A stretch of 64,000 bases of DNA from Triticum aestivum (GCF_018294505.1 NC_057813.1:313424900-313488899); one strand, 5' to 3'; counted from the first letter of the stretch, positions 1-11,165 are shown. Program-made: numbers and translations. The notes: generated from the letters alone by a model not told the origin.

Positions 1-142
1 ATCAAGCAGGAGTAGGGTTTTACCTCCATCGAGAGGGCCCGAACCTGGGTAAAAACATCGTGTCCCTTGTCTCCTGTTACCACCCACCTAGACGCACAGT
101 TCGGGACCCCCTACCCGAGACCCGCCGGTTTTGACATCGACA
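1..142 (+). repeat. 3' end of the A1 5' LTR
   Basis: The last 142 bases align with the ends of the LTRs at 6090-6571, 24095-24575 and 32415-32895 and finish with GACATCGACA. By eye it differs from the A1 3' LTR at about 12-13 positions or gaps, more than the two A2 LTRs differ from each other. Confidence 0.85.
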
Positions 143-1166
143 ACTGAAGACACGGCAGTCAATGCCGGATTCAGCGGATTCAAATCCGGTCAGCGGAAGA
201 AGCCATTCAAGAGAAACAATCAGGGACCGTCCAGTCTAGACCGTATACTGGAGCGCTCATGCCAAATTCATGGCACCCCGGACAAGCCAGCCAACCACAC
301 CAATAGAGACTGTCTGGTATTTAAATAGGGCGGCAAGATAAACACCGAAAACAGGGACAAGGGGCTGCATAGCGACGATGACGAGGAGCCCCGGCATCCG
401 AACATGGGGGGACAGAAGAAATGTCCGCCCCCATGTGAAAATGTTCAACATGATCTACGCCACCCACATCCCCAAGCGGGAATGGAAGCGAGCACTACGG
501 CACGTCTACGCGATGGAGCCAGTCGTCCCCAAATTCAACCCATGGTCAGCTTGTCCGATCACCTTTGATCGTAGGGATCATCCTACTAGCATCCGTCACG
601 GTGGCTCGGCCGCATTGGTTCTAGACCCAATCATAGACGGATTTCACCTCACAAGAGTCCTTTTGGACGGAGGCAGCAGCCTGAACCTGCTTTACCAGGA
701 CACAGTGCGCAAAATGGGCATTGATCCTTCAAGGATTAAGCCCACAAAAACCACCTTTAAAGGTGTAATTCCTGGAGTAGAGGCCCGTTGTATGGGCTCT
801 ATAACATTGGAAGTGGTCTTCGGATCTCCGGATAACTTCCGAAGCGAAGAGCCAATCTTCGATATCGTCCCTTTTCGCAATGGTTACCACGCACTGCTCG
901 GACAAACCGCATTCGCTAGATTCAATGCGGTACCACACTATGCATACCTCAAGCTCAAGATGCCAGGCCCGCGCGGGGTCATAACAGTCAACGGAAATAT
1001 GGACCGCTCTGTCCGTACACAAGAGCACACTGCAGCCCTTGCAGCAGAAGTACAATGCGGACTCCTCCGGCAAACCACCAATCCGGCGACGACAACCTCA
1101 AGCTCCGTCAAGCGAGGGCGGAACACCCCGCAACAGGATCAGCAGGCATGCCAAGAGCATGATTAG
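143..1166 (+). pseudogene. Gag C-terminus and aspartic protease remnant (A1)
   Basis: The first open stretch (to 328) encodes the end of Gag with an unusual zinc-binding-like segment, CQIHGTPDKPANHTNRDC, followed by a stop at the position where A2 has an open codon. The frame then changes, and 378-1166 encodes a retroviral-type aspartic protease with the motif LLDGGSSLNLLY (around 655-695) and the ALLGQTAFARF flap-side motif (around 890-925). These process Gag in autonomous relatives. The protein is about 60% of the A2 gag-protease length because its N-terminal part is deleted at the LTR junction. At least one stop and one frameshift make it non-functional. No RT follows. Confidence 0.8.
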
Positions 1167-2352
1167 CAGTCCAGCCTCCGCTCAAATCCCATCAAAGCAA
1201 CATTCGTGCCACCCGTACACAATTACGCACTCAAAATACCATGGGTACAGGCGGAGGCGTAGCAGTGGCTCAGTCAATAGTACGGTATTGCCTCGTAACC
1301 TTTCCTTTTACCTTTAAGGACATTTCTTTAGCACAGCTTCTCCAGAAGAGCCGGATTGTCGGACCTACATAGGAGAGAAAACCAAGGAGGCAACAGGCTT
1401 TGCGCACAGAATGAAATGCCCAAGCGGAATCTATTTACGATCGTTATACCCGCTTTATCTACCTGTACGTAGCCTGCCTCTGGATAGGATATGTCAAATA
1501 ATCCTATTTAGCTCCGCTTAACGCATTCATTGTAAACATACGCCTAAACGTATTATTCATCAATGGGAGATCATATACAGCGTCAGCTTATTATTCTTAT
1601 TTGAGCATTTTTTTACAAATGTCTATTTGATTTTGCATCCGTACACTTTGGTACGTTAAGTTTGCCAGGGGCTTCTTATGGCGCCCCATAATACGGTAAG
1701 ACAAGTCCGAACACTTTCAACAGTGCGGCACCCCGAACTTATAGCATTATGCATCAGCTCCGAATCATGTCTTGGGTCTACAGTTGGGATAGCCCAGCTC
1801 CCTTGTTTTGGTACCTTACGTTCCATTATATCGGCTAAGGTAGCACAGGGAGAACTACTGAGATTGTGCCCTGGTTCTTCCGGACGAGCACCTTAGTAGA
1901 GAAAGCCGAAAACTGACCGGCATGATGTGGCGAGAGCTGGTCGCTGTTCGAGAGGTCTTAAAATCCTTAAAGATTTTTCCGCTTTAGGCGATAATTCGGC
2001 TTCGTCCGATCTAGGCGTATATAGCGCCCCAATTCGGCCTTCCGGATTCTAGGGGCTTCGCCGAAATTTAAAATTGTAGACTTCTATGGCTAAGTGAAGG
2101 TTATAAAGCCGCATAGTCCGATTGCCTTGTTCGCTGCGCTGGACACCTCCTTAAGGGACCAAACATTTGGATAAAGAGTGTCCGGGTTTTCCACGAACAC
2201 CCCAGTACTAGTTACATGGGGGCGGAAGCCAACGACTGGCCTACTTTCAGAATTTGATAAACGACCGCACAGAAGGTAATATTTTGAATAACAAAAGCGC
2301 TACATAGTGCAAGTAACTTCGTCTTTAAAATACAAACATGATAGAAGTGAAT
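1167..2352. other. A1 spacer without recognisable coding sequence
   Basis: This stretch between the protease and the antisense gene has no recognisable domain on either strand. Parts match the corresponding spacer of A2 (27751-28972), for example around 1745-1920 against 28310-28480, which shows it belongs to the element. Confidence 0.6.
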
Positions 2353-5300
2353 TCATTCAAAAATTATGTCCTTGGTACACTCATCGGCCACGAGGCGAGC
2401 ACCCTTCATAACGCCATCATAATACTTCTCGGGAACGCGATGCGGCTTGCCCTCTGGCGGCCCGTCCTTCACCAGCTTCTCTGCATCCAGTTTGCCCCAA
2501 GGCACCTTCGCACGGGCAAGGGCCCGGCGGGCACCCTCAATGCAAACGGATCGCTTGATGACTTCCAGTCGCGGACAGGCATTCACCATCCGCCTTATCA
2601 AACCGAAGTAGCTGGTGGGCAGGGGCTCACCAGGCCACATCCAGACTATGAAATCCTTCATAGCCACTTCGGCCGCCTTGTGGAGTTCGACCAACTGTTC
2701 CAGTTGGTCACTCAGAGGCATTGAATGTTCGGCCCCAGCATACTGGGACCAGAACAACTTCTATGTTTTGCTCCCCTCCTAAGCACGGTAGAACTCCGCG
2801 GCATCTGATACACTGCGTGGCAGATCTACGAATGCCCCTAGAGAGCTCCGGACTCGGGTAAGTAAAAGAAACGCCTCCTCCACATGTTTTCTTTGCATAA
2901 ATAATTTCTTACCCGTTGTTATCTTTTTGGCATCCTGGATTTCCTACTGTGCCCTCTCGGCTTCAGCCTTGGCATCTTTTATACTTGTAAGGGCCTTCAC
3001 AAGCTCGGCCACTTTTGCTTTAAGCTCATGCTCCATGGACTCGAACTTCTTGCCGAGCTCCTGGAGCTCTTCTTGTACTTCGCCCACTCGGGCTTCTTGC
3101 TTTTTGCGCTCCTTACGTTCCAAGGCCACCTTGTGTTCGGCCTTGGACAGCGCTTTCTTGAGAGACGCCACTTCGGTGGTGGCCTCTGTTACCAAATCAC
3201 GATGCCTCGTTTTTAGAATAACCAATTTTATCTATACTTTACTATATGAGAGAGGGGAATCATTCACCTTTGCTCTCCAAGAGCTGCCTCCTCATGAGGT
3301 CGAGCTCTCCGTGCGCCTGCTCCAGGTCCTGTTTCAGTCCGGCGATCTCGGCCGTACGGACCGCAGCGGCAAGCAGCATAGCCTGCTTATTTACATTCAA
3401 AACTTACTGTTATACTCCTGCGGATTATAATTGACCCTCCGTTTGGTTTCTCCTTCCGAACACCAAACAGAGTATCAGGGGCTACTACCCATCGGGTGGT
3501 AATTTCACACATTTTTACTACTTACGTCAAAGCCTGTTAGGAGGCTGGTGCCGGCTCCTTCCGAACACCAAACAGAGTATCAGGGGCTACTACCTATCGG
3601 GTGGTAACTTCATCTCTGGAAGCGCCACAAAGCGCTTCCAGCAGACAATCCGACGCCTCGGGCGCAACGGAAGTCCTCGATACAGACGGCCCTCCCTCCC
3701 TAACCAGGGGCTGCCCGCCTGAATCCAAAACCACTGAAGGCTTCGGGACAGTGTTCGGCTGAGAGTCCGGCTTACTACGGCTCTCACCAATACGATCCAC
3801 GGGGATCTTGAACCCCGCGAGTCCGACGTCTCGAACGCCACCTTGAGGCGCCTCTAGGGCCACCTCCCCCATCTCTGGGAGCCTTTGGGACAACACCTCC
3901 GTGTCATCCGCAGGCCAAGGAGAAGTGGCCGTCGGAAGTGAGTTCATAACCGACTCACTCAAGGACCCGTCCGAAGACGACACCTCGGGATGGGCCCTGG
4001 CCGGACTGCATACAAGTTCGGCATTATAACAAAACCATGAAGCTAAATTATGATGGAGTGCAGATACTTACGATCGCACTAGGGGCTTCTTCCTGGGCAG
4101 CCACCCTTCCTCGCTATCGGCGGCGGTGGCGGAGTAGTCCAGAAGGGACACCTTTCCCTTCTTGGACGTCCCAGCCTCCCCCACCGGGGCGGCCTTCCTC
4201 TTTTTCTCCCCCCCAGTACGGGGAGGTGGGGTTTCTTCTTGTTTTCCCCCGTATCCGCGGGAGGAATCTGCCTCGTCGTCATCAGACGATAAGGGTATGA
4301 CGACCTTGCGCCGGGGGCCTCTCCTGGTGCCCTGGTCCGCCGTCTCTAGCCCCCCATCCTTTCCGGATGGGGCGGCCTCCTCTTCTTCTTGTTCATCCCC
4401 TTTGGGGGAGGAGTGCGCCTCATCGTCTTCGGACGAGGCTTGCGCAGCATTACGTCGGAGACCCTTTCAGGTCCCCGGGGCCTTCTTATCGGCCTTCTTC
4501 TCCGGCCCCTTATAGGGCGCCGGGACCAACATCTTCGTCAGGAGATCATTAGATGGGCTTTCTGGCAGCGGAGCCGGACAGTCAATCCGCTCCGCTATCT
4601 CCACATAATCCTGAACAAATATACACAATCAGTTAAGGCTTCCCCATGAATATATTGGGAAGAACCGGACCCGGTGGCAGCCTGAGAACTCACCTGGATA
4701 GGGTGCCGCGCGGCATGGAGCCCACGGTCCTCGGATATGAGAGGAGGTACTTCGGAGGCCTTGAACAACGCCTTCCACGCGTTTTTGTGCTTCATGCCAT
4801 AGAGCCTCTGGAGCGTCTGGTGTTCGGCCGGGACGAAATCCCACAGATTAAATGCCCGCCTTTGGCACGGCAGAATTCCGCGGAAGAGCATGACCTAGAT
4901 CACGTTGACAAGCTTGATGTTCTTGTCCTTCATGCCCTTGACGCAGTTTATGAGTCCGGTCAACTCTATAGGTTTGCCCCAGGACAGGCCCTTCTGTTCC
5001 CAGGAGGTGAGCCGCATAGGGGTTCCGGATCGGAACTCGGGGGCCGCCGCCCAGTCGGCGTCGCGTGGCTCGGTGATGTAGAACCACCCCGACTGCCACC
5101 CCTTCACAGTTTCCGCAAAGGAGCGGTCAAGCCAGGTGATGTTAGGCATTTTGCCCACCATGGCTCCTCCGCACTCCGCTTGCTGGCCGCTCACGATCTT
5201 TGGCTTCACGCAGAAGGTTTGCAGCCACAAGCCGAAGTGAGGCTTGATCCGGAGGAAAGCCTCGCATACGACGATGAACGCCGAGATGTTGAGGACGAAG

Positions 5301-5557
5301 TTCGGGGCTAGATCATGGAAATCTAGCCCGTAGTAGAACATGAGCCCGCGGACGAAGGGGTGGAGTGGAAACCCCAGTCCACGGACAAAGTGGGCAAGAA
5401 ACACGACCCTCTCATGGGGTCCTGGAGTTGGAATGACCTGCCCGCCATCTGGTAGCCGGTGCGCTATGTCTGCGGCCAAGTATCTGGCCGCCCGAAGACT
5501 TGCGATATTCTTTTCCTTCATGGTGGAAGCCACCCATTTACCTCGTGCTATGGACAT
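2353..5557 (-). pseudogene. Antisense gypsy-type transposon protein (PF04195-like), A1 copy
   Basis: A minus-strand, intron-containing gene, homologous along its length to 28973-31881 in A2. Exon 1 starts at the ATG at 5557 (protein begins MSIARGKW). It carries the conserved core RGLGFPLHPFVRGLMFYYGL and AFLRIKPHFGLW, which I recognise as the 'putative gypsy type transposon' domain (PF04195). An intron with GT-AG ends lies at 4611-4693. Later segments include an acidic Ser-rich part (about 3594-3983), a coiled coil rich in E, K and A (2944-3225) and the C-terminal SVCIEGAR region (2353-2757). A TAG at 4892-4894 replaces a codon that reads Gln in A2, so this copy looks broken. Function is unknown; I infer only that it is an accessory protein of this retrotransposon family. 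Confidence 0.75.
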
Positions 5558-5660
5558 GTTTAACTGTGCGGAGAAGACTTGGACTAGGGCGCTAGAGCTC
5601 GAGGAGGCAAGAGTGGGCAGAGGAGGAAGAAGGCATGGGTAAGAATGGGGAACTCTTATC

Positions 5661-5670
5661 CCTTTATAGA
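5661..5670 (-). promoter_or_regulatory. TATA box of the A1 antisense gene
   Basis: Read on the minus strand this is TCTATAAAGG, about 104 bases upstream of the ATG at 5557. The A2 copy has TTTTATAAAG at the equivalent place (31981-31990), 100 bases upstream of its ATG. Confidence 0.6.
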
Positions 5671-6089
5671 GGCGATGAAAGCGGTGCACCTCCCCACTAG
5701 CCTGTTGAGAATCGCTTACTTCTCAAGCGCCATGATTGATGGCACGGGGGGATTACCCATACCCGTATTGATGAGAATCCCGTGATAAGGGGACACGATC
5801 TCTGCTTTGACAAGACGTGTCAAGGAAACCGCCTCGCAATACGTGTTGTGACTGGTTGTGGGAAAATGGTTTGACCCGACCGTAAGGACATGTCACGTCA
5901 TTTAAAAAGTTGTCAGCTGAAGTATCATTCTCTCTACGGTAGCATGTGAAGATCATTTTGCAGATCTGGACACGGCCTACATGTTCGATAATAACCTTGG
6001 AGTATTCGGAAGGAGGAAGCCGCCTTGCAATGCCGAAGACAAGACTGCGCGCCGGACTCATCATCATTGTAGCCTGGTTCAGGGGCTAC
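5671..6089. other. A1 region upstream of the 3' LTR
   Basis: This holds the upstream side of the antisense promoter and ends with the short purine-rich tract CAGGGGCTAC just before the 3' LTR, the expected position of the polypurine tract. No coding sequence was recognised. Confidence 0.55.
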
Positions 6090-6571
6090 TGAGGGAGTCC
6101 TGGATAAGGGGGTATCTGGACAGCCGGACTGAATGCATCGTCCGGACTATTGAAGCATGAAGATACAAGACTCAAGACTTCGGCTCGTGTTCAGATGGGA
6201 CTCTCCTTTGTGTGGAAGACAAGCTTGGTGATCCGGATGTTATATTTCCTTCCTTGTAACCGACTCCATGTAAACCCTAGCCCTCTCCTGTGTCTATATA
6301 AACCAGAGAGGATGGTCCTTAGAAGGCCAATCACAATTACAATCATACCATCATAGGCTAGCTCTTAGGGTTTAGCCTCTATGATCTCGTGGTAGATCTA
6401 CTCTTGTACTACTCATATCTTCAATATTAATCAAGCAGGAAGTAGGGTTTTACCTCCATCAAGAGGGCCCGAACCTGGGTAAACATTGTGTCCCTTGCTT
6501 CCTGTTACCATCAGCCTAAGACGCACAGATCGGGACCCCCTACCCGAGATCCGCCGGTTTTGACACCGACA
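6090..6571 (+). repeat. A1 3' LTR (482 bp)
   Basis: It starts TGAGGGAGTCC and ends GACACCGACA. A TATA box, CTATATAAA, is at 6294-6302. It is collinear with both A2 LTRs (481 bp each). Confidence 0.92.
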
Positions 6572-6980
6572 GGGAGCCCTGCCCCTCCTTATATAAGTTG
6601 AAGGGGCAGGTTACATGTAGAGTCCATCTCGGACTAAGACTTAAACTATTTTGACTTCCCTTCCTGGGCTTCTTAATGTCTGTCGGTTTAACATTGTCTA
6701 TCGGTTTAACGTTATCTGCCGGTTTAACATTGTCTGCCGGTTTAACATGGTATGCCGGTTTAACATGGTCTGCCGGTTTAACATGGTCTGCCGGGTTATG
6801 ATTGACTTAACACCTGCCCGTGCTACCATCTTTCTTAACTCTGCCAGTTTAACACTTGCCGGTTTACCGTCTGTCTTAGCCATATGTCTTAACACCTGCC
6901 GGTTTACCACTCACCGGTTTACCAAGTCCCGGCCGGGTTACGACTCCGGTTGGGTCATACCACGAGGTATATCCCCGACA
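6572..6980 (-). repeat. H: minus-strand LTR fragment
   Basis: Read on the minus strand, it begins TGTCGGGGATAT at 6980 and runs left until A1 interrupts it at 6572. A TATATAAGG-type TATA box lies near 6588-6598. Its first base follows GGACC of the G LTR, consistent with H having inserted into G. It includes the 18-bp minisatellite at 6677-6802. Confidence 0.65.
6677..6802. repeat. 18-bp minisatellite, seven units
   Basis: Seven head-to-tail copies of an 18-bp unit, consensus TGTCTGCCGGTTTAACAT, with one to four changes per unit. Scattered relics of the core CCGGTTTA continue to about 6920. It lies inside LTR fragment H. Confidence 0.9.
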
Positions 6981-7409
6981 GGTCCCGAGCTGTGGATCTA
7001 GGATCAATAGGGAATAAGGGACAAAGAACACGGTGTTTACCTAGGTTCGGGCCCTCTCAAAGATGTAAAACCCTAGGTCCTCCTTGATTGTATTTGATGT
7101 GTATGATACGATTACAGAGTCGATCTACCTCGAGATCAGGTGAGCTAAACCCTAGGTTGATGGGGTAATGGATATTGCTCTAGCCCTAAAGACTAATACC
7201 CCTAGTTTATATAGACAACAGTTTACATGCGGTTGGTTACAAAGAAGGAAGGATCACGACTAATCTTGACTTGGAGGGAACACCACGACTCCGAAGATCT
7301 TCTATCCATTCAAAGATCCACACTTTAGCTAGGCTCCATAGTGGCCCATCAGTCCGACCCTATGTAATTGGCGGCCGACACGAGGACCCCTTAATCCAGG
7401 ACTCCCTCA
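6981..7409 (-). repeat. G: minus-strand LTR fragment, Fatima-related start
   Basis: Reading left from 7409 it begins TGAGGGAGTCCTGGATTA, has a TATATAAAC-type TATA box near 7206-7214, and shows the AGAGGGCCCGAACCTAGGTAA segment shared with the A LTRs. It is cut at 6981 by H. It is diverged from A1 and A2, so it is another family or subfamily. It splits the LTR of F1, whose sequence resumes at 7410. Confidence 0.7.
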
Positions 7410-7932
7410 CCAAGACAGCAGGCTCGCCAGGACGGAGGTCATCACTGAGCCCACCGGTGCGTCATGGCACGACGCTTTAGCAGGGAAAGGCCACCACTAA
7501 TCAGGATAAGTTGTACTCCTCTCCCCTTCAAATTTAGTCATTGTGGCAGCCCTTTCCGCCTAGAGTTTTCGGTGGAAGAGGACCGAGGCCAGTATAAGTA
7601 TAGGCTAGACGCCACCGTAGTGGGGGAGCTTTTGCAGACCAAGTCCAGGGACCCTCAAGCCATCCGAGCCTCCCAATGTAGTTCATCTTCCTTGTACTCA
7701 CATACTCATACTCACCCACGGAGCAATCCACACAAAGCAGGAGTAGGGTCTTACACAGGAAGGTGGCCCGAAGCTGGGTAAACAGTCATGTTTGTGTTCT
7801 TCTTTCCTTTCACTCGAGCACGGTGGAGCGTCACCATGAGGTAGTGGGTAGTGAACTGGAGCTTAGTGGAGATTTGTGAGCACACCCCATAGTTCGAACA
7901 TTCCTTGGGTCTGCGGAGCCCCGATTCCAACA
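7410..7932 (+). repeat. F1: right part of a 5' LTR
   Basis: The sequence matches the LTR of F2 (53708-54565), for example 7415-7470 against 54090-54145 and the GCAGGAGTAGGGT region near 7736. It ends GATTCCAACA at 7932. The left part was displaced by insertion of G and is outside the window. The TATA region near 7595 is degenerate. Confidence 0.75.
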
Positions 7933-7952
7933 TTTGGCGCATTGGATAGGGG
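7933..7952 (+). other. F1 primer-binding site
   Basis: TTTGGCGCATTGGATAGGGG directly follows the LTR end and aligns with TTTGGCGCGCCAGGTAGGGG at the same place in F2. The complement of the F2 form ends in CCA, as a tRNA 3' end should. I do not assign the tRNA. Confidence 0.6.
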
Positions 7953-8001
7953 GTGTGCTGAAGCTCTTCCGCTCTGCTCCAGTTCTGGCTCCACCATCTA
8001 C

Positions 8002-8366
8002 ATGGCCGATGCTCGCCGTGTTTGTGTCGAGCGCCGGGTAGCTCGCATCGCCCGGACGGAGCATGCAGGCCGTGACAAACACCACCACTCCACCTCGGCC
8101 ACGGCTAACGCCACCGACCCTGTCGCTCATGAGCAACATGACCCCTCCCTGCCCCCTCCATGCAGCACAACAACCACACCGCTATGCCTTCGCTCACCCT
8201 AGCTGCGGCCTCGTCCTCCCATGCCCGTCGCGGGCCGGTGAACGCGCAGGCCGTGTTTGCTCATGGAGCACGAGCTGCTAGGCTACCGCCCTGCCAACGA
8301 AGGCTACGATGCCTGGCTTGGCCGCATCACCAAGCTCATCAATGCCGCAGGCGAGGCCCCAGTGCC
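8002..8366 (+). pseudogene. F1 gag N-terminus
   Basis: It starts ATGGCCGATGC, 69 bases after the LTR end, and encodes an Ala/Arg/His-rich N-terminus equivalent to the F2 gag start at 54638. The LLGYRPANEGYDAWLGRI-like part (about 8275-8330) corresponds to LLRYRPVDNFYEEWLERS in F2, but reading it needs a frameshift. A solo LTR interrupts it at 8367 and a few more codons may continue at 9853-9883. The rest of the element is missing. Confidence 0.6.
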
Positions 8367-9852
8367 TGATGACCCTGTATAGGGGATCAATCGTAGTCCT
8401 TTAGATAAGTAGGAGTGTAGAACCCAACACGGAGCAGAAGGAAATGACAAGTGGTTTTCAGGAAGGTAATTTTTACAAGCACTGAAATTGTCGGCAACAA
8501 GTAGTTTGAAAGAAAGATAATTTTAAGAGGTAGCAATTGTAACAAGAGTTGTAGCAAGGTAGCCCAATACTTTTGATGGCAAAGGACAGGCTGGTATAGT
8601 CCCAGATAATAAGTAAAGTGTTCTTGAGGGCACACGGGAATTTCATCTAGTCACTTTCATCATCTTGGTTTGATTCGCGTTTGCTACTTCGATAATTTGA
8701 TATGTGGGTGGACCGGTGGTTGGGTGTTGTTCTTACTTGAACAAGCCTCCCACTTATGATTAACCCCCTCGCAAGGATCCGCAACTAAGACAAAAGTATT
8801 AAGATAAAATCTAACCATAGCATTAAACATATGGATCCAAATCAGCCCCTTATGGAATAGCGCATAAACTAGGATTTAAACATCAGCCATATTATTCCAT
8901 CATCTAATAACTACTCCACAATGCATTCCCTTAGGCCAAAGATGGTGAAGTGTCATGTACTCGATGTTCACACAACACCACTAAGGGAATCACAACATAC
9001 ATATCATAAAAATATCAAACAAAAATCAAATTCAAATGATTACTTGCAACATAACTTCTCCCGTGGCCTCAAGAACAAAGGTAAATACTGAAAAATAATA
9101 TTCATGCTGAAGATCAAAGGGATATAAAACAAGATAATGGATCTGAACATGTAATATTCCACCAAATAAACCATACGATATCAATAACAAGATGTAAGCA
9201 ACACTACTAGTCACCCACAGGTAATAATCTGAGGTTCCGGTACAAAGATTGAACACAAGAGATGAACTAGGGTTTGAGATGAGATGGTGTTGTTGAAGAT
9301 GTTGATGAAGATTGGCCTCCCAAATATGATAGGGTTGTTGGTGATGACGATGGCCTTCAATTTCCCCCTCCGAGAGGGAAGTTCCCCCGGTGGAATCGCT
9401 CCACCGGAGGGCAAAAGTGCTTCTGCCCAAGTTCCACCTCGAAACGGCGGTGCTCCGGCCCGAAATTCCTCCCCTCATTTTTTCTAGGTCAAAAGAACTT
9501 ATGTAGCAGAAGATGGGCACCAGAGGTGGGTCAAGGGGCCCACTACCTACCATGGGGCGCCTAGAGGGGCTGGCACGCTCTGGTGTCTTGTGGCCACCTA
9601 GTAGCCCCCTCTGGTAGCTCGTTCCTCCAATATTTAATATATATTCAAAATAATTCTCTGTAAAATTTCAGCTCATTTGGAGATGTGTAGAATAGGTATC
9701 TCTAACATAGCTTTCTTAGGTCCAGAATTCTAGCTGTCGGTATTCTCCCTCTTTGTGTAAACCTTGCATATAAAATTGCTGCACAAAGTGTTACAAATCA
9801 TAAAAAGACTATAAATAATAGTAGGAAAACATGATGCAAAATGGACGTACCA
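8367..9852 (-). mobile_element. Solo LTR, minus strand (TGATACGTCC type)
   Basis: One LTR of 1486 bp without internal domain. On the minus strand it begins TGGTACGTCCATTTTGCATC at 9852 and ends ATACAGGGTCATCA at 8367. The flanks are GTGCC (8362-8366) and GCGCC (9853-9857), a 5-bp TSD with one change. I recognise the sequence as a very abundant wheat gypsy LTR, but am not sure of its family name. It probably arose by LTR-LTR recombination within one element. Open frames inside it (for example 9032-9553) are not conserved coding sequence. Confidence 0.85.
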
Positions 9853-9883
9853 GCGCCCTCCCACTCGCTCCGTCCTCCGCTGA

Positions 9884-11165
9884 CTCACTTGCAATCCAAC
9901 CGTTATTGATGTCAATGGCTTTCTAGTGCAGTACGATAATTTTTACAATTCACTGAAAGCAGTAGGAATGTTGATAATGAAGTATTCAATACCTATGTCC
10001 AAGTTTTCAATAACGACAATCTAAATCCAGATCCCAAAAGTAAGTAACCTTCAAAGATTTTCTTTACTTCCTACTTTACGGTAATTCTCTAATTTTCATC
10101 AATATTTTTCTATGTTTTTGTTTCCCAATGCACTACTGCTAGTTATGTTCTTAATTCTTTCATCTGTTTGCTTTTTTCTGCACGAGAAACTGCTTGTCAA
10201 CCAAAAAATTCAATTCTAGGATTTGCCTAAGATAAATCAAGAAAATTAACTCAAGGAGAAGCTTACATAAGCATGATCTGGTAAACATATTTTTTATCAT
10301 TCCATCAAAGTATCATTTTTTGCATCTTTTTCATCTGTAGTGATTTTTCTGTTTCACTTCGCATCCACCTTTACTTCCCTAGAGTTGATTTCTTCCACTG
10401 CACTTTGTTCTGTATAAACAATCTTTTTGAAACTTTTAATTTCTTCGATTCGAGGTGTTTTGTGCCTCAAAATCAAGTCAACAAGTTAACATCAAACCTG
10501 GTTTGTTTTCTTCTTTTATAATAGCAAAATATTACATGTTTTTGTGGTACCTGTCCTCTCACATTATTACCTTCTAACTGTGTATGACTAATTTCCAGAT
10601 AATTTAGTTTTCTTTATTTTTTATGTAAGCTCTGCACTTGTTGAACAATCCAACTTCCTTTAATATAGATCCTCAGCATGAGCACCTTTTTCAAGTGATT
10701 TGGGTCCACGTACAAGAATGTCGAGACTTTCGAATGCATTTCACCTGAGAACTACCCTAGTAAAACAACCTATGAGCTAAACAAGCATCATTATACTTCA
10801 TCCCAGTGAGTGCATTTTCTTTATAAATCATTTTCAAACAAGCAATTCTTTTTACTGATTTTTCATGTAAACTTATACAACCACAGTTGTGCTCTGTATG
10901 CTATTTTGTACATGGATGTATGGGATGGCAAGAACATGAAGGACTTTGAGGATGTATGTTATTTTTCTTGTTGTATGTTTATCCCAAATCTTTTTCATCA
11001 CTTCTTCATGCTTAATATTTTGTTCATGTTTTCCATTTGTACTAGGAAATTATTCCTCAATTCCGGCTGGTTGTTGCTTACAAACTGGCAAAGTCTGACA
11101 TCAGTTAAGACAATTTCGAGGGACTTGAAGATGATTCGACCAAGAAGAGGAAGAAGAGGCATTAG
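9884..11165 (+). pseudogene. C48 (Ulp1-like) cysteine peptidase gene remnant with introns
   Basis: Plant C48 peptidases deconjugate SUMO or related modifiers, and many copies are carried by transposons. Here exon-like blocks are joined by GT-AG introns: 9884-10039 (NPTVIDVNGFLVQYDNFYNS, then VDNEVFNTYVQVF after a frameshift), 10220-10280, 10677-10805 (FQVIWVHVQ, then ENYPSKTTYELNKHHYTSS), 10887-10953 (HCALYAILYMDVWDGKNMKD) and 11046-11165 (EIIPQFRLVVAYKLAKSD). The block HCALYA with WDG, followed by IPQFR, resembles the catalytic-Cys end of Ulp1 proteases. At least two frameshifts and two stops (10227-10229 and a TAA in the last exon) show it is dead. The catalytic His/Asp part is not recognisable. 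Its left border against F1 (about 9858-9884) is unclear. Confidence 0.6.

Larger units (their letters stand above)
1..6571 (+). mobile_element. A1: truncated Fatima-like non-autonomous gypsy element
   Basis: This is an LTR retrotransposon of the type I remember as wheat Fatima, cut by the window start. The order is the end of a 5' LTR (1-142), a gag/protease remnant on the plus strand, a long spacer, a minus-strand gene (about 2353-5557), and a 3' LTR (6090-6571). No reverse transcriptase or integrase is visible, as in A2 at 24095-32895, so the family looks non-autonomous. The sequence after the 3' LTR starts GGGAG, which would be one TSD copy; the other lies outside the window. The element interrupts the minus-strand LTR fragment that resumes at 6572. 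The 5' LTR end joins directly to mid-gag, so about 2.2 kb of leader and gag are missing compared with A2. Confidence 0.85.

Noticed and set aside
2927..3430. Plus-strand Ser/Ala-rich open frame
   Set aside because: It is the shadow of the coiled-coil exon of the antisense gene, which has homology to A2 on the minus strand.
6677..6802. CRISPR-like repeat array
   Set aside because: The units are tandem without unique spacers and the DNA is a plant genome.
6651..7001. Open frame with repeated CRFNMV peptides
   Set aside because: It is only the translation of the 18-bp minisatellite in an LTR.
9032..9553. 173-codon minus-strand frame in the solo LTR
   Set aside because: It lies wholly inside a noncoding LTR I recognise as highly repeated in wheat; no domain.
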